From Methyloglobulus sp. (GTDB lineage: Bacteria; Pseudomonadota; Gammaproteobacteria; Methylococcales; Methylomonadaceae), in contig JABFQX010000050.1 in NCBI GenBank assembly GCA_013141505.1, forward strand, positions 1-36,420: a stretch of 36,420 nt of DNA, read 5' to 3'. Position numbers and translations under genes: made by a program. Below the pieces are notes generated by a model. It saw nothing but the letters and a program-made list of their open reading frames with translations. It was not told the DNA's origin and searched no databases. Shown here piece after piece: positions 27,029-35,510 of this stretch (the first letter of the stretch is position 1; each line of letters starts with the position of its first letter).

Positions 27029-27307
27029 CTATAAATACCTGAAAAATGTTGGATTCAATTTATAGTGATTCGAACGCCCAAATTTTACTCCCCGCATGAT
27101 AAAGCCAGATTCCCTCAGTTTCTTAATGCCGAGACTAACACCAATATACGAGAGTTTTAAATCGTTACTTAAATTTGATGTAACTACAACACTTCCTGTC
27201 ATTGGCAATATCAATGTTAAATGCCAAAATACTTGGCTCTCCAACTCAGACAGAGGATGTTGCCTAAATGCCTTTAAACCTTGCTCGAGTACTATCAGGT
27301 TTTCCAT
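27029..27307 (-). CDS. Small winged-helix DNA-binding protein downstream of jetD
   Basis: 92 residues. A wHTH pattern covers most of the chain: ESQVFWHLTLILPMTG, VVTSNLSNDLKLSYIGVSLG (recognition helix region), IKKLRESGFIMRG, and a wing ending NHYKLNPTFFRYL. The last segment is like small MarR- or RepL-type replication and maintenance proteins. It is 55 bp downstream of jetD on the same strand and has no Shine-Dalgarno, so it may be the last gene of the jet operon. Wadjet systems are not normally described with this gene, so it is either an accessory regulator or an unrelated neighbour. Confidence 0.6.
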   Translation of the reverse strand: MENLIVLEQGLKAFRQHPLSELESQVFWHLTLILPMTGSVVVTSNLSNDLKLSYIGVSLGIKKLRESGFIMRGVKFGRSNHYKLNPTFFRYL

Positions 27308-27362
27308 GTCGAAAAGTATTGTTATATTATTTTATTTTTTAATAACCTTCAAGACCCTTTAA

Positions 27363-28337
27363 TTATCTTGCTTCCAGACGTACGGAGTTTTCAATATCGC
27401 TGCTCAATCGATCATCGAGCATAAAAATCTCTTGAAAAATACCGATCTTCTTTTCTTTCAATATAGAAAGGATAGGCAGTCCATAGGTTTCATACCATAC
27501 AACTTTTTTCTTTTGAGAGCGATTTAAATAGTCTCCAGCGAAGGATGGGATATAGATATGCGGCTGTCGAGAAACTGCCTTTGCAATCATATAGGCGATT
27601 TTGATACCTTCTGGATCAATGTCCCCGAAATGTATCCATTTACTATCTGGAAAAAATTTCAATAACTGTATTGCGCTCCGAATATACGTACCAGGACTAA
27701 AAATAGCTAACATATCCGAAGGCAAGGTCAAATCAATGTAAGAGCCAAGATTTTCAACGGTGATAATAGTGCTAGGCAATATCCCTTTAAACTTTGAAAC
27801 CTTGCGTAGCCCACGTTCAGATAGCGAGAATTCATTTAGAGACTGAGCCATCTCACTTATCGCCATCGTATGCCCATTAATCTCAATTTCAAGGCCACGG
27901 TTAGGCCGAAAACGCGAAATAGTATCTTGGGTAAGCACGACATCATTTGTAGGGGTGTTTAGCAGGGATTTCTTTTTGGGGTCAACGCCAGAAATTGAAT
28001 ACCACGTCCTTCGATTGATTAAAATAGGTGTTTTTGGAGAATCTGCTCTAAGCGCGGGCAAGTAATCAAGGTGCTTTGGATTAAGAGAGGTTAAGCTATG
28101 TCTGTGAAGTAAAACAAGGTCGTCAGCACGAGTAGACCACAATGAATTTAATCTTGCTTCTACTTGGGTTCTAGCACTGTCGCAAAGACTCCATGCCCCC
28201 TTACGCTTGGATGATTCAAGCCAACCCGCGTCAATAAAACGCTTGTGCAAAAATTCCCACCATTTGGCCTCACGCACTAACCCTGTAGATAAAATTCTCT
28301 CTATGAGAGCAATTTCTGCTTGGATATTGGCATTCAT
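27363..28337 (-). CDS. jetD: JetD/MksG-like Toprim nuclease subunit of Wadjet system
   Basis: 324 residues. N-terminal part (1-140) corresponds to DUF3322 and includes LINRRTWYSISGVDP. The C-terminal part (about 150-324) is the DUF2220 Toprim domain. Its conserved acidic residues are visible: E195 in IITVENLGSY and D239/D241 in HFGDIDPEGIKIA. In characterised Wadjet systems JetD is the endonuclease that cuts closed circular plasmid DNA once the SMC motor has extruded it. It starts three bases after the jetC stop and is the fourth gene of the A-B-C-D set. The Toprim triad looks intact, so the nuclease could be functional if it is translated. Confidence 0.88.
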   Translation of the reverse strand: MNANIQAEIALIERILSTGLVREAKWWEFLHKRFIDAGWLESSKRKGAWSLCDSARTQVEARLNSLWSTRADDLVLLHRHSLTSLNPKHLDYLPALRADSPKTPILINRRTWYSISGVDPKKKSLLNTPTNDVVLTQDTISRFRPNRGLEIEINGHTMAISEMAQSLNEFSLSERGLRKVSKFKGILPSTIITVENLGSYIDLTLPSDMLAIFSPGTYIRSAIQLLKFFPDSKWIHFGDIDPEGIKIAYMIAKAVSRQPHIYIPSFAGDYLNRSQKKKVVWYETYGLPILSILKEKKIGIFQEIFMLDDRLSSDIENSVRLEAR

Positions 28338-28340
28338 AAT

Positions 28341-31300
28341 TTAATGATGAAAGCCACGCAGTTCTCGAACTATTAACTGCTCTCGACCATCATAGTTTCG
28401 AGCCAAGGTATATAATTTAAACTCGTGGCTTGGCTCCATTGCAGGGGCTGTAATGATTAACTGAATACCTTCTTTTGCACAAAATTCAGCAATAAGCTGT
28501 TGCCCAGCAGGATCTATACGATTCAATTCATCCATAACAAATACTGGCATCATATCTGACACCCTAAAATCACCCCTTGCGGCAAGAGAGCGAAAAAGCA
28601 TCAGGGCAAATGCAAGCCCACAACCGATTGACTCTCCTCCAGACAAAGAAGTTGCAGGTTTCCAATCACTGCCACGACGACGCACTTCAATTCCAAGATC
28701 AACATACGCGCGGTAATCTAGCAGATCGACACCTTCCAACTTTGTAGCAAGCGCACCCTCAAAAAATTCGCGCATTATAATTTCAATAGGCCTATCATCA
28801 TTGGCAAACAAGTCTGTCTGTTCTGCCATAACATCGAGTAAAGACATCATTCCGGTTTTTTTTGAAACCTTAATTTGAATCCCGGTGGCATTGCCAAAGT
28901 GGATATTATTCCCAAGTGAGTTTAAATGTGAAATTCGCCGAGAGTGAGAATTAATTTCTTGAGTTATCGAACTGGCAATGTTCCGTGCTTGGACTTTAAC
29001 CTTTCCCTCGTGAAGCGTAACCCTTTCTCTAAGGGTATTGCGACGCTGTTCCATTTCATGAATCAAATCATCAAAATCCCTATCCAATAATTCGGCGGGC
29101 ATACGCTCGTGCATAAGTTGTATCAATTCAGGCCAAATGGATACACAATGCCCATAATCGTTTATGTCAATTACTGCCAGAAAAGAAATATCGGTCATTT
29201 TGTCGGAAGCCAGCGAAGCAGCAAGTCGATCTATATTTTTAGTCTGCGATACGGGGTACTCTTTGTCGCTTAACATGTATTCAGAAAAGTCCATTAAACC
29301 GTTTCTTAGGTACAGGTTATCAAAAACAACTGCGCGACAAACCCGATATTTGTGCGATATTGTTTTACATTGAGGACGTAGCTCGTCATATTTGCTTGTT
29401 TCTTGCGTAAGTTCAGTATCCGCTAAGATAATACGCCGTTCCAATGTTGATTTCTGTTTGCTCAGTGACTCTAACTGATCTTGATATTTTTCAGCAAGGT
29501 CATTGATTTCGCGTTCAAGATCACTGCGACGCAAGTGAAATTGATGGATCTCCTGCAAGTAATGCTCAATGGTCTCTTTTGCCTTGTCGCGCGCTGATTC
29601 CCACTCTATTTGTTTTCCCTTGTGGTCGAAATAGTATTGGATTATTTCTTTGTGTTCATACAGTTGATTATGCAGGGTTTCAAGTACCCTAACCGTTTCG
29701 CTTTGTTCTATGCGGAATTTTGAAAGGCTGTTTATTTCACCCTCATATTTGGAAATGCGATCTAGCCTCGATTGCTTGCCAAATAGTAACGCACGATCTT
29801 TTGACATCACAGTATGTCCACCTAATGACTGCATCACATACCAATCACCGATTGCTTCAACATCACTAGGGTCGGGTGCATTCCTGCCAATCCAGAACAA
29901 ATCTGGTAAATCATCTGATGGGCTAATTGATAATAATTGTTCTGGTTCAATCCCAATTACCCCATCTGTCAAACCATGTAGCATGATTTCAAATGCACGA
30001 GCGTCCGAATCAGAAACATGGTCAAGGGTATGAGTCAACGAAGGATGGTCAAATACCTGAGCTAATGCTTCAGACTTTGGGCTGTTGGCAGAAGAGGACA
30101 GTATTGCAATTTGTTTTTGCAGATTCTCAATATCAAGATCAAGTTGATAAAGCTTTTTTTTATCGGATTCAATTCCTTTATTAATACGGTCAACCGCCTC
30201 TTGCCAATTTAGACTCACATGGATACCCGCATTATTTGCCCATGCCTTATTTCCGTTGGTTAGCTTTTTTAAATCATTTTTCTTATCTGATAATTCTTTT
30301 TCTTGTTCCCGCTTTAGGTCTTCCGTGTTGCTAATATCTCTCTGTAATTGTTCTTTTTCGCTATATTTGGCCTGCGTTGCGTTGCGTTGCGTAATGCTTG
30401 GTTTGTCTCGGTAATAATTTTATCTAACCTAGGTGATTCATCTTTACTTTTGTAAAGCGATACTTTTAGCTCTCGAATTTTATAACGTACCAAATAGGTT
30501 TTTTTAGTAAGTGATTGGCGATGATGCTGAACTGATGAATAAGCCGTTAGAACGATTTCTTTCCCTGTTTGGCATATTCCTTTAAGTGTATCCAATTGGA
30601 CAGTTGCCTCATGAAGCGCTCGCTTGGTTTGTAATGCCTGATTTACACATTCACGCAGTTCGCTGACTGACTTGGGAATGCGCGTAGCCTCTGGCATGAC
30701 ATAGGATTTTAATCGCTTCGACACTTCGGCAGATATGCCGCCATGAAATGCCGTTTCCAGTAATTTTCCATAAAGAATACGGTCGTCTTTTTGTTCCATT
30801 GGCGTGGGCAAAATGCCCGCTTCGTGGAGAACGCGGCAATAGTCCCCAATTGTTTGGAATGGGTGAAAATCAAAGCCTTTGGCTGATACCTCCTGCTTTA
30901 GCAGGGCTAGATCAGGGTAGCTTTGCTCATCGCCTTCAATTACGCGGAATAACTCTTGCAAAGGATAATCATCGGGTACACTCATGATTGCCCATTTAGA
31001 AATTTGTGAGGTACTATCTGTTGGACGGACAAAGATGCCTGCAATTAACCTGGATTTGTCTCGGCTTTCTATATCAAGGATCACATAAGCATATCCATAT
31101 AGATCATCTACACGAGAACCTAATTGATCTACGCCAGATTGCGATAGATCATTTAACTCGGTAATCGGACGAATATTAAGGCATGTCTTATCCGGCAATA
31201 ACGCATAAGCTAACGCCAACCCTAAAGTGGATTTACCTGCGCCGCTGACTCCGACCAGCCCAGTAAAATGATTGTGAAGTTCGATAGGTTCGAATTCGAT

Positions 31301-31345
31301 ATTGCCGCGCCAACCGATGTATGCAACCGTTTTAATTTTCGCCAT
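28341..31345 (-). CDS. jetC: JetC / MukB-like SMC ATPase, out of frame at a pentanucleotide repeat
   Basis: Read as one gene of 999 residues after removing one 5-bp unit; as written, translation stops at 30314. The head has Walker A GVSGAGKS at 32-39, followed by MukB-like LLPDKTCLNIRP and FHGGISAEVSKRLKSYVMPE. Coiled coil runs from about 230. A hinge-like segment near 430-510 (DLPDLFWIGRN, DRALLFGKQSR) resembles the MukB hinge (EDLYLIEGDP, VPLFGRAAR). After a second coiled coil the C-terminal head has the signature SLSGGES near 898 and Walker B VFVMDELNRID near 930. The protein is shorter than E. coli MukB (1486), so its arms are short. It would be the loop-extruding motor. It overlaps jetB by 14 bp and ends three bases before jetD. 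Confidence 0.87.
30373..30392. repeat. Four-unit pentanucleotide tandem repeat inside jetC
   Basis: TGCGT occurs four times in tandem. With four units, jetC shifts frame and soon stops. With three units the reading passes from ETNQALRNATQ directly into AKYSEKEQLQ and stays open to the jetC stop, giving 3000 bp, exactly 1000 codons. Slipped-strand change of unit number would switch the gene. Confidence 0.85.
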
Positions 31346-31970
31346 TGTCTTCCTCGGGATCAGTAGAATTAATTTCGCCAGTGATGAAACTTACGCCACG
31401 GGTACTTTGCAGTATTATTTTCTTTGTCTCCTCGATTTCATTGTCATAACGAGCGACTTCGGTAAATCTATTAATTGATTCAGCCAGGACGATTGCTTCG
31501 CTGCCAGCGACAAACCGGATAAATCTAAGGTACACTAATTGACGCAGGGCTTTGCGTACTTCATCCCCAATACTTCGATCCGTATTGCTTTCACGAGTAT
31601 TAGGCGAATAGATTGCTTTTTGAATTTCTCGCGGCACCATTGTATCGATGGTTTTGAGTACTTGGTTGATCTCGATCCTTCCAGATGTCCGGGTTATTTC
31701 CGGATCACGGGCAAGCATTGCCAATATCTGCCCAACATTGATACAAGCACGGGAAAGTATTTTGGTCGTTAATATGTCGCCGGTTGGAACAAGGAAGAAA
31801 AATCCGTCCGGGTGCTTAACAAAGTTGCACTCTAGGTTTGCGTAAAAACGCTGTAGCATCTCAAATTCTTGACAGCAGAATTCGTATAATGCTATTTCGC
31901 TCATATTGATATTGCCACCTCGACGAAGGATAACGTCTGTTTCGGCAAAGGGCTTCTCAAGAAATATCAT
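31332..31970 (-). CDS. jetB: JetB / MukE-like subunit of Wadjet system
   Basis: 212 residues. It resembles MukE along its length: the N-terminal LRRGGNINMSEIALYEFCCQ (MukE: LRSGRHIGLDELDNHAFL), then LQRFYANLECNFVKHPDGFF followed by FLVP (MukE: [23 protein letters not shown]), a long helical middle, and RKALRQLVYLRFIRFV near 140-155. MukE/JetB proteins are winged-helix subunits that bind the kleisin and DNA. The start overlaps the jetA stop as ATGA and its end overlaps the jetC start by 14 bp, so all are translationally coupled. The homology is judged by eye; a DUF4194 assignment is equally possible since that family is related to MukE. Confidence 0.82.
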   Translation of the reverse strand: MIFLEKPFAETDVILRRGGNINMSEIALYEFCCQEFEMLQRFYANLECNFVKHPDGFFFLVPTGDILTTKILSRACINVGQILAMLARDPEITRTSGRIEINQVLKTIDTMVPREIQKAIYSPNTRESNTDRSIGDEVRKALRQLVYLRFIRFVAGSEAIVLAESINRFTEVARYDNEIEETKKIILQSTRGVSFITGEINSTDPEEDNGEN

Positions 31971-33286
31971 TTCTTTGTTACCCTCAACTCTTGAACTGAT
32001 GCCCCAGAATAAACTGAGGTCAATTTTTTGTTAGCATTGTCCAACTTACCGCATTCGATCATTCGTGATAAAAGCCAAGAAGTATGGAACGCCAGTTTAC
32101 GCAAAGGCACGCCTGATTGAGCTTGATTTTTTAAGAGATCAGACAATTTCGCCTCTCCATTCGCCAACGCCTCTGAAAGTTGGCTATCTAAGACATCACG
32201 TAACATATCAAAGGGGACTTCAACAGTTTCTCTATGAAAATCTTTACGTGCGAGCTTTGGTGCTTTTCTTTCTTTTCGTTCTGGCTCTGTATCCCTAAAA
32301 CGAAAAAATTTCGGCTCACCCGTACAAACGAGCGTCCATTGAGGAACTTGAACTATTCCACGTTTGAGTGCTGCGGTTAAACGCCTTTGCGAATCAACGC
32401 GTGTGACGGTACGGATAAACCTATGGACCTCATTGTGATGCTCAACCCAATCCCGTTGCCTTTGTCGTGTCCATTCTGTAACGGCATCAATGTGGCGAAC
32501 CATATCGTTGCAGGCGTGAATCACTGTCACTTCATTGCATGTACCCGCCAGATGCTCGATTTTTTCTATAAGCGAGTACGCTACATTTGATGCGTTTAGT
32601 GTAACGTGGTGCAAATCCGTAATAGTTGTAACAACTCGCTCAAGCAAGTTCTCACATTGATTGATGGAATCCTCTCCTTCGGAACTCAATAAGGTTGGAA
32701 TCGTTTCTCTAATCAATTCGTGTTTACCATCCAAATTGCTTTGATGACGGCGTATACTGAGGAGCATTTCCGTCAGTACGTATTGAATTGGTTGTCTCAC
32801 ATCCTTGCCCCAGTCCTCATCAAACTCAGCAATTGAAGCACGCTCGGCAATAATCGCAAGGTGACTATTGAATTCACGTAGAATTACCGTCAGGGACTCA
32901 CCGTTAAATTCACTTTGGCGAAGATACCATTCGGCTATACTTTCTCCTAATTGTGTAAGTGCTAATTCTTGGTCGCTGTTTTGTAGGCGGTTAATATCAG
33001 CACGAACTAGGCAATGAGCTTTCAATAATCTATCAATTGCACTACTTGCCAGCAGTTCGGCGGTAGCAGAATCTTGGAGAAATAAATCTTCAATCCTTTT
33101 ATGGAGACTCCTTACTTCTGATTCCGCTAAAGTTGTCGGGGCACTGGGATGTGTTTTAAAACGGTCATATATAAATACCAGCAACGCTATGCCTCGCGGT
33201 TTTAAATCAAGAGAGTCTTGATCCTCAATTATGCGAGAAACAATGGCGTAAATACGTTCTTTGGATTGATGTGCTGGCACCGACAT
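31967..33286 (-). CDS. jetA: JetA / MukF-like kleisin of Wadjet system
   Basis: 439 residues. It looks like MukF in the same order: an N-terminal winged-helix part (SLDLKPRGIALLVFIY), LTQLGESIAEWYLRQSEF (MukF: LTPLGIGITDYYIRQREF), the helical middle with VRQPIQYVLTEMLLSIRRHQ, CENLLERVVTTITDLH, then EVHRFIRTVTRVDSQRR (MukF: HVHKFIRTAIDMDKNR), and a C-terminal winged helix (VPLRKLAFHTSWLLSRMI). A kleisin bridges the SMC heads and holds the MukE-like subunit. It is the first gene of the operon, with a good promoter upstream (TTGACT-17-TATAGT) and two palindromes suited to repressor binding. No strong Shine-Dalgarno is visible. Classical JetA is DUF3375; here the MukF likeness is stronger than expected. 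Confidence 0.82.
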   Translation of the reverse strand: MSVPAHQSKERIYAIVSRIIEDQDSLDLKPRGIALLVFIYDRFKTHPSAPTTLAESEVRSLHKRIEDLFLQDSATAELLASSAIDRLLKAHCLVRADINRLQNSDQELALTQLGESIAEWYLRQSEFNGESLTVILREFNSHLAIIAERASIAEFDEDWGKDVRQPIQYVLTEMLLSIRRHQSNLDGKHELIRETIPTLLSSEGEDSINQCENLLERVVTTITDLHHVTLNASNVAYSLIEKIEHLAGTCNEVTVIHACNDMVRHIDAVTEWTRQRQRDWVEHHNEVHRFIRTVTRVDSQRRLTAALKRGIVQVPQWTLVCTGEPKFFRFRDTEPERKERKAPKLARKDFHRETVEVPFDMLRDVLDSQLSEALANGEAKLSDLLKNQAQSGVPLRKLAFHTSWLLSRMIECGKLDNANKKLTSVYSGASVQELRVTKK

Positions 33287-33312
33287 GTCGTTGTGTCTAT
33301 ATGCTTATACAT

Positions 33313-33374
33313 ATAATAATTATGTCCACTATAATGTAACCTTTTTGACAAGTCAACATAATAATTATGCTAAT
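33313..33374. promoter_or_regulatory. Divergent promoters and paired operator palindromes of jetA and the WYL gene
   Basis: For jetA (minus strand): -35 TTGACT (complement of 33351-33356), 17-bp spacer, -10 TATAGT (complement of 33328-33333). For the WYL gene: TTGACA (33345-33350), 18 bp, GCTAAT (33369-33374), giving a transcript that would begin almost at the ATG. Two copies of ATAATAATTATG lie at 33313-33324 and 33358-33369. The second is the centre of the perfect palindrome CATAATAATTATG (33357-33369), and the first contains palindrome ATAATAATTAT. One covers the jetA start point; the other abuts the jetA -35 and lies in the spacer of the WYL promoter. Centres are 45 bp apart. Confidence 0.65.
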
Positions 33375-33382
33375 ATTGTCCA

Positions 33383-34243
33383 ATGAACAATACTAAGGAA
33401 AAAACTAAAGTCTTGGCATGGGGTGCTTTGCAGCGGCTCCAATTTATTGAATTTCGCCTGCTATGGGAGGGGCATGTCAATCGTAGCGACCTGATCGGGG
33501 CATTTGGTATTTCAGTTCCACAATCTACGCTTGATTTTCGGGAGTATCTAGAACGCGCACCTGGGAATATGGATTACGACAAGCGGCGTAAATTCTATTT
33601 CCCGACCTCTACCTTTAAGCCAAAATTTATTTCTGCCAGTGCGGAAGGTTATCTGGCACAGCTTGCAGCTTTGGGAACAAGCGGAGAAAAACAAGGCCAT
33701 CTTGCCTTAATTGGAGACACACCATCATTCGATATTTTGCCTGCAATGGAACGGCGTGTAGATGTTGATACCTTGCAAAAACTACTCAAGGCGACCCGTG
33801 GCAAGCTATCACTGGAAATTAATTATCAATCACTGTCCAGCGAATCTCCCGGATGGCGCAGGATCAGCCCCCACGCCTTGGTTTCGGATGGTATGCGCTG
33901 GCATGTACGCGCATACTGCCATACCAAGAAACAGTTCCGGGATTTTGTATTAGGCCGGATCATAAATATTCGTAACGAACAGCCTTCAGAAATATCTCAG
34001 GCCGATGATGAAGAGTGGAATAAAATGGCTGGTGTCTCGATTGCCCCCAACCCTGAATTATCGGCAGACCAGCAAAAAATCATTGAACGTGACTACACGA
34101 TGAAACAGGGTAAGGCTGTCATTAAAGTGCGTAAGGCCTTGCTTTTTTATTTGAAGCATCAGCTTAACATTGATGAAGGCGGCGAGAGGCCGCCAGCAGC
34201 GCAACAGGTCGTGATAGTTGATGTTAAGGACAACGGAGTATGA
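33383..34243 (+). CDS. WYL-domain transcriptional regulator (BrxR/CapW-like)
   Basis: 286 residues. N-terminal winged helix (about 15-70) with HVNRSDLIGAFGISVPQSTL, a middle linker, then a WYL domain (about 130-215): LSLEINYQSLSS, RRISPHALVSDGMRWHVRAY and FRDFVLGRI, the motif order of BrxR/CapW regulators. A C-terminal domain of about 60 residues follows. This family represses phage-defence loci such as BREX and CBASS and is thought to respond to a ligand through the WYL domain. It is divergent from jetA across 96 bp that contain two matching palindromes, so it likely controls the Wadjet operon and itself. No Shine-Dalgarno is present, consistent with a near-leaderless mRNA. Confidence 0.88.
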   Translation: MNNTKEKTKVLAWGALQRLQFIEFRLLWEGHVNRSDLIGAFGISVPQSTLDFREYLERAPGNMDYDKRRKFYFPTSTFKPKFISASAEGYLAQLAALGTSGEKQGHLALIGDTPSFDILPAMERRVDVDTLQKLLKATRGKLSLEINYQSLSSESPGWRRISPHALVSDGMRWHVRAYCHTKKQFRDFVLGRIINIRNEQPSEISQADDEEWNKMAGVSIAPNPELSADQQKIIERDYTMKQGKAVIKVRKALLFYLKHQLNIDEGGERPPAAQQVVIVDVKDNGV

Positions 34244-34347
34244 ATCACCGCCCCCCAAGTTGGCGGCATATTCCCTTTAGCCAAACTTATAGTCCACATG
34301 ACGTGGGGTAATTGGCAGAACTCTATCTAACTTACACAGAATGACAC

Positions 34348-34998
34348 ATGAGCCTTACCCTTTATTTCATCCGCCACGGCGAAAGTGTTTCCAACGTGGG
34401 CGGCATGACGATGGAACATGGCTCAATTCCATTATCAGACAAAGGTAAGCACCAGGCGCAGGTCGTGGCCGAAACGCTGTCCGTCGTCCCGTCGCAAGTG
34501 TTGGTTTCAGGGCTAATCCGCAGCCAACAGACCGCACAACCGTTTTGCGACAAGCATCAAGTCAACTATCAGGTAAACCCACTGCTGAATGAAGTCCATG
34601 CCATTTCCCATGAATTGATCGATGGCATGACGGGCGAACAACGCAGCCCTATTGCTCAGGCGTATTGGATGGAAGGTGATGTTAACAAACGCATGGGAGA
34701 ACATGCGGACACGTTCAACGAGTTCCGCGAACGGGTGGATGGTTTTATCGGCGCAATGGTCGATTTACCGGACAATACGGTAATCTTTGGTCATGGCATC
34801 TGGTTTGGCTTGCTTATGTGGCGGCTCATGGGTTTTGAAGCCCACGACAAACAGGGTATGTTGGCGTTCAGGCGTTTCCAGAGCGGGTTGCCGCTCTTGA
34901 ACGGCATGGCTTATGTCCTACAATCTGTTGATAGTGGGCAATGGAATATAAAGGTGCATCAAGGGCTATTGCAACGATTGAAAGAATTGGAAAAATGA
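34348..34998 (+). CDS. Histidine phosphatase (phosphoglycerate mutase-like) family protein
   Basis: 216 residues, single domain. The catalytic RHG motif is R9-H10-G11 in YFIRHGESVSN, where the His is phosphorylated. A second Arg lies in SGLIRSQQTAQPF, and the distal catalytic His is in VIFGHGIWFGLL near 150. The substrate is not evident; the family covers sugar phosphates, nucleotides and phosphoproteins, and activity as a cofactor-dependent glycolytic mutase is unlikely for this length and sequence. Cytoplasmic. It lies about 100 bp after the WYL gene and has no obvious link to the defence operon. Confidence 0.85.
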   Translation: MSLTLYFIRHGESVSNVGGMTMEHGSIPLSDKGKHQAQVVAETLSVVPSQVLVSGLIRSQQTAQPFCDKHQVNYQVNPLLNEVHAISHELIDGMTGEQRSPIAQAYWMEGDVNKRMGEHADTFNEFRERVDGFIGAMVDLPDNTVIFGHGIWFGLLMWRLMGFEAHDKQGMLAFRRFQSGLPLLNGMAYVLQSVDSGQWNIKVHQGLLQRLKELEK

Positions 34999-35058
34999 CC
35001 GCTTAGGTAAACAGAAAAGACAAGATAACTTATTGTGTAATATGACTTTGTGCGGTTG

Positions 35059-35388
35059 CTACATAATGCCGCATATTTCATTGATTTCATCGGCTTGGTG
35101 CTGGGCGGCAAATCTTTCCCAAACAATACCATTTACATCAACCTCTTTCGAGAACTCAGTTGCTGATGAATCCTCCCAGCCCAAATGCCGAAGCGAACCT
35201 GGGGGGCACAAGCCATCTTGTCGGATAGATACATTGAGAGTTTCTGTGCGCCACAGCGCATATTCGCCGATTACATAGGCGCATGGCTCCATACCAAACC
35301 GAAGGCTGTAATCTTTAATGGATTCCTCAATTTTATTGGTAGAAATTGCCAAATGGAGTTTTTTCAAGAAATCACCTTTTAAGTTCAA
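35059..35388 (-). CDS. VOC-superfamily-like small protein
   Basis: 109 residues. The start KLHLAISTNKIEESIKDYSL is the first beta-alpha element of a VOC (glyoxalase/bleomycin-resistance) module, and CAYVIGEYALWRTETLNVSI fits the next strands. A second half with DVNGIVWERF follows. The His in KLHLAIS occupies a usual metal-ligand position; the rest of the metal site is not clear. Single-module VOC proteins act as dimers on varied small substrates; the activity here cannot be predicted. Confidence 0.6.
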   Translation of the reverse strand: MNLKGDFLKKLHLAISTNKIEESIKDYSLRFGMEPCAYVIGEYALWRTETLNVSIRQDGLCPPGSLRHLGWEDSSATEFSKEVDVNGIVWERFAAQHQADEINEICGIM

Positions 35389-35470
35389 ATGTAATGCGAA
35401 ACGGTCGCAACATGGACATCATAGATATAAAACCTCATCACTCTTCTCTGGCTGAGCGAAATTTTAACCA

Positions 35471-35510
35471 TTTATTATGATGAGAATTAAATAACGCTCA
35501 TCATAATAAA
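35471..35510. repeat. Perfect 14-bp inverted repeat at the stop of the split membrane gene
   Basis: TTTATTATGATGAG (35471-35484) and CTCATCATAATAAA (35497-35510) are exact complements with a 12-base loop. The stop codon of the minus-strand gene (35501-35503) lies in one arm. It is AT-rich and could be a bidirectional terminator or mRNA 3' end structure. Confidence 0.7.

Noticed and set aside
30219-30313. Treating the two jetC pieces as two separate genes
   Set aside because: The region between them stays open in the second frame up to the TGCGT repeat, and removing one unit gives a continuous SMC coiled coil.
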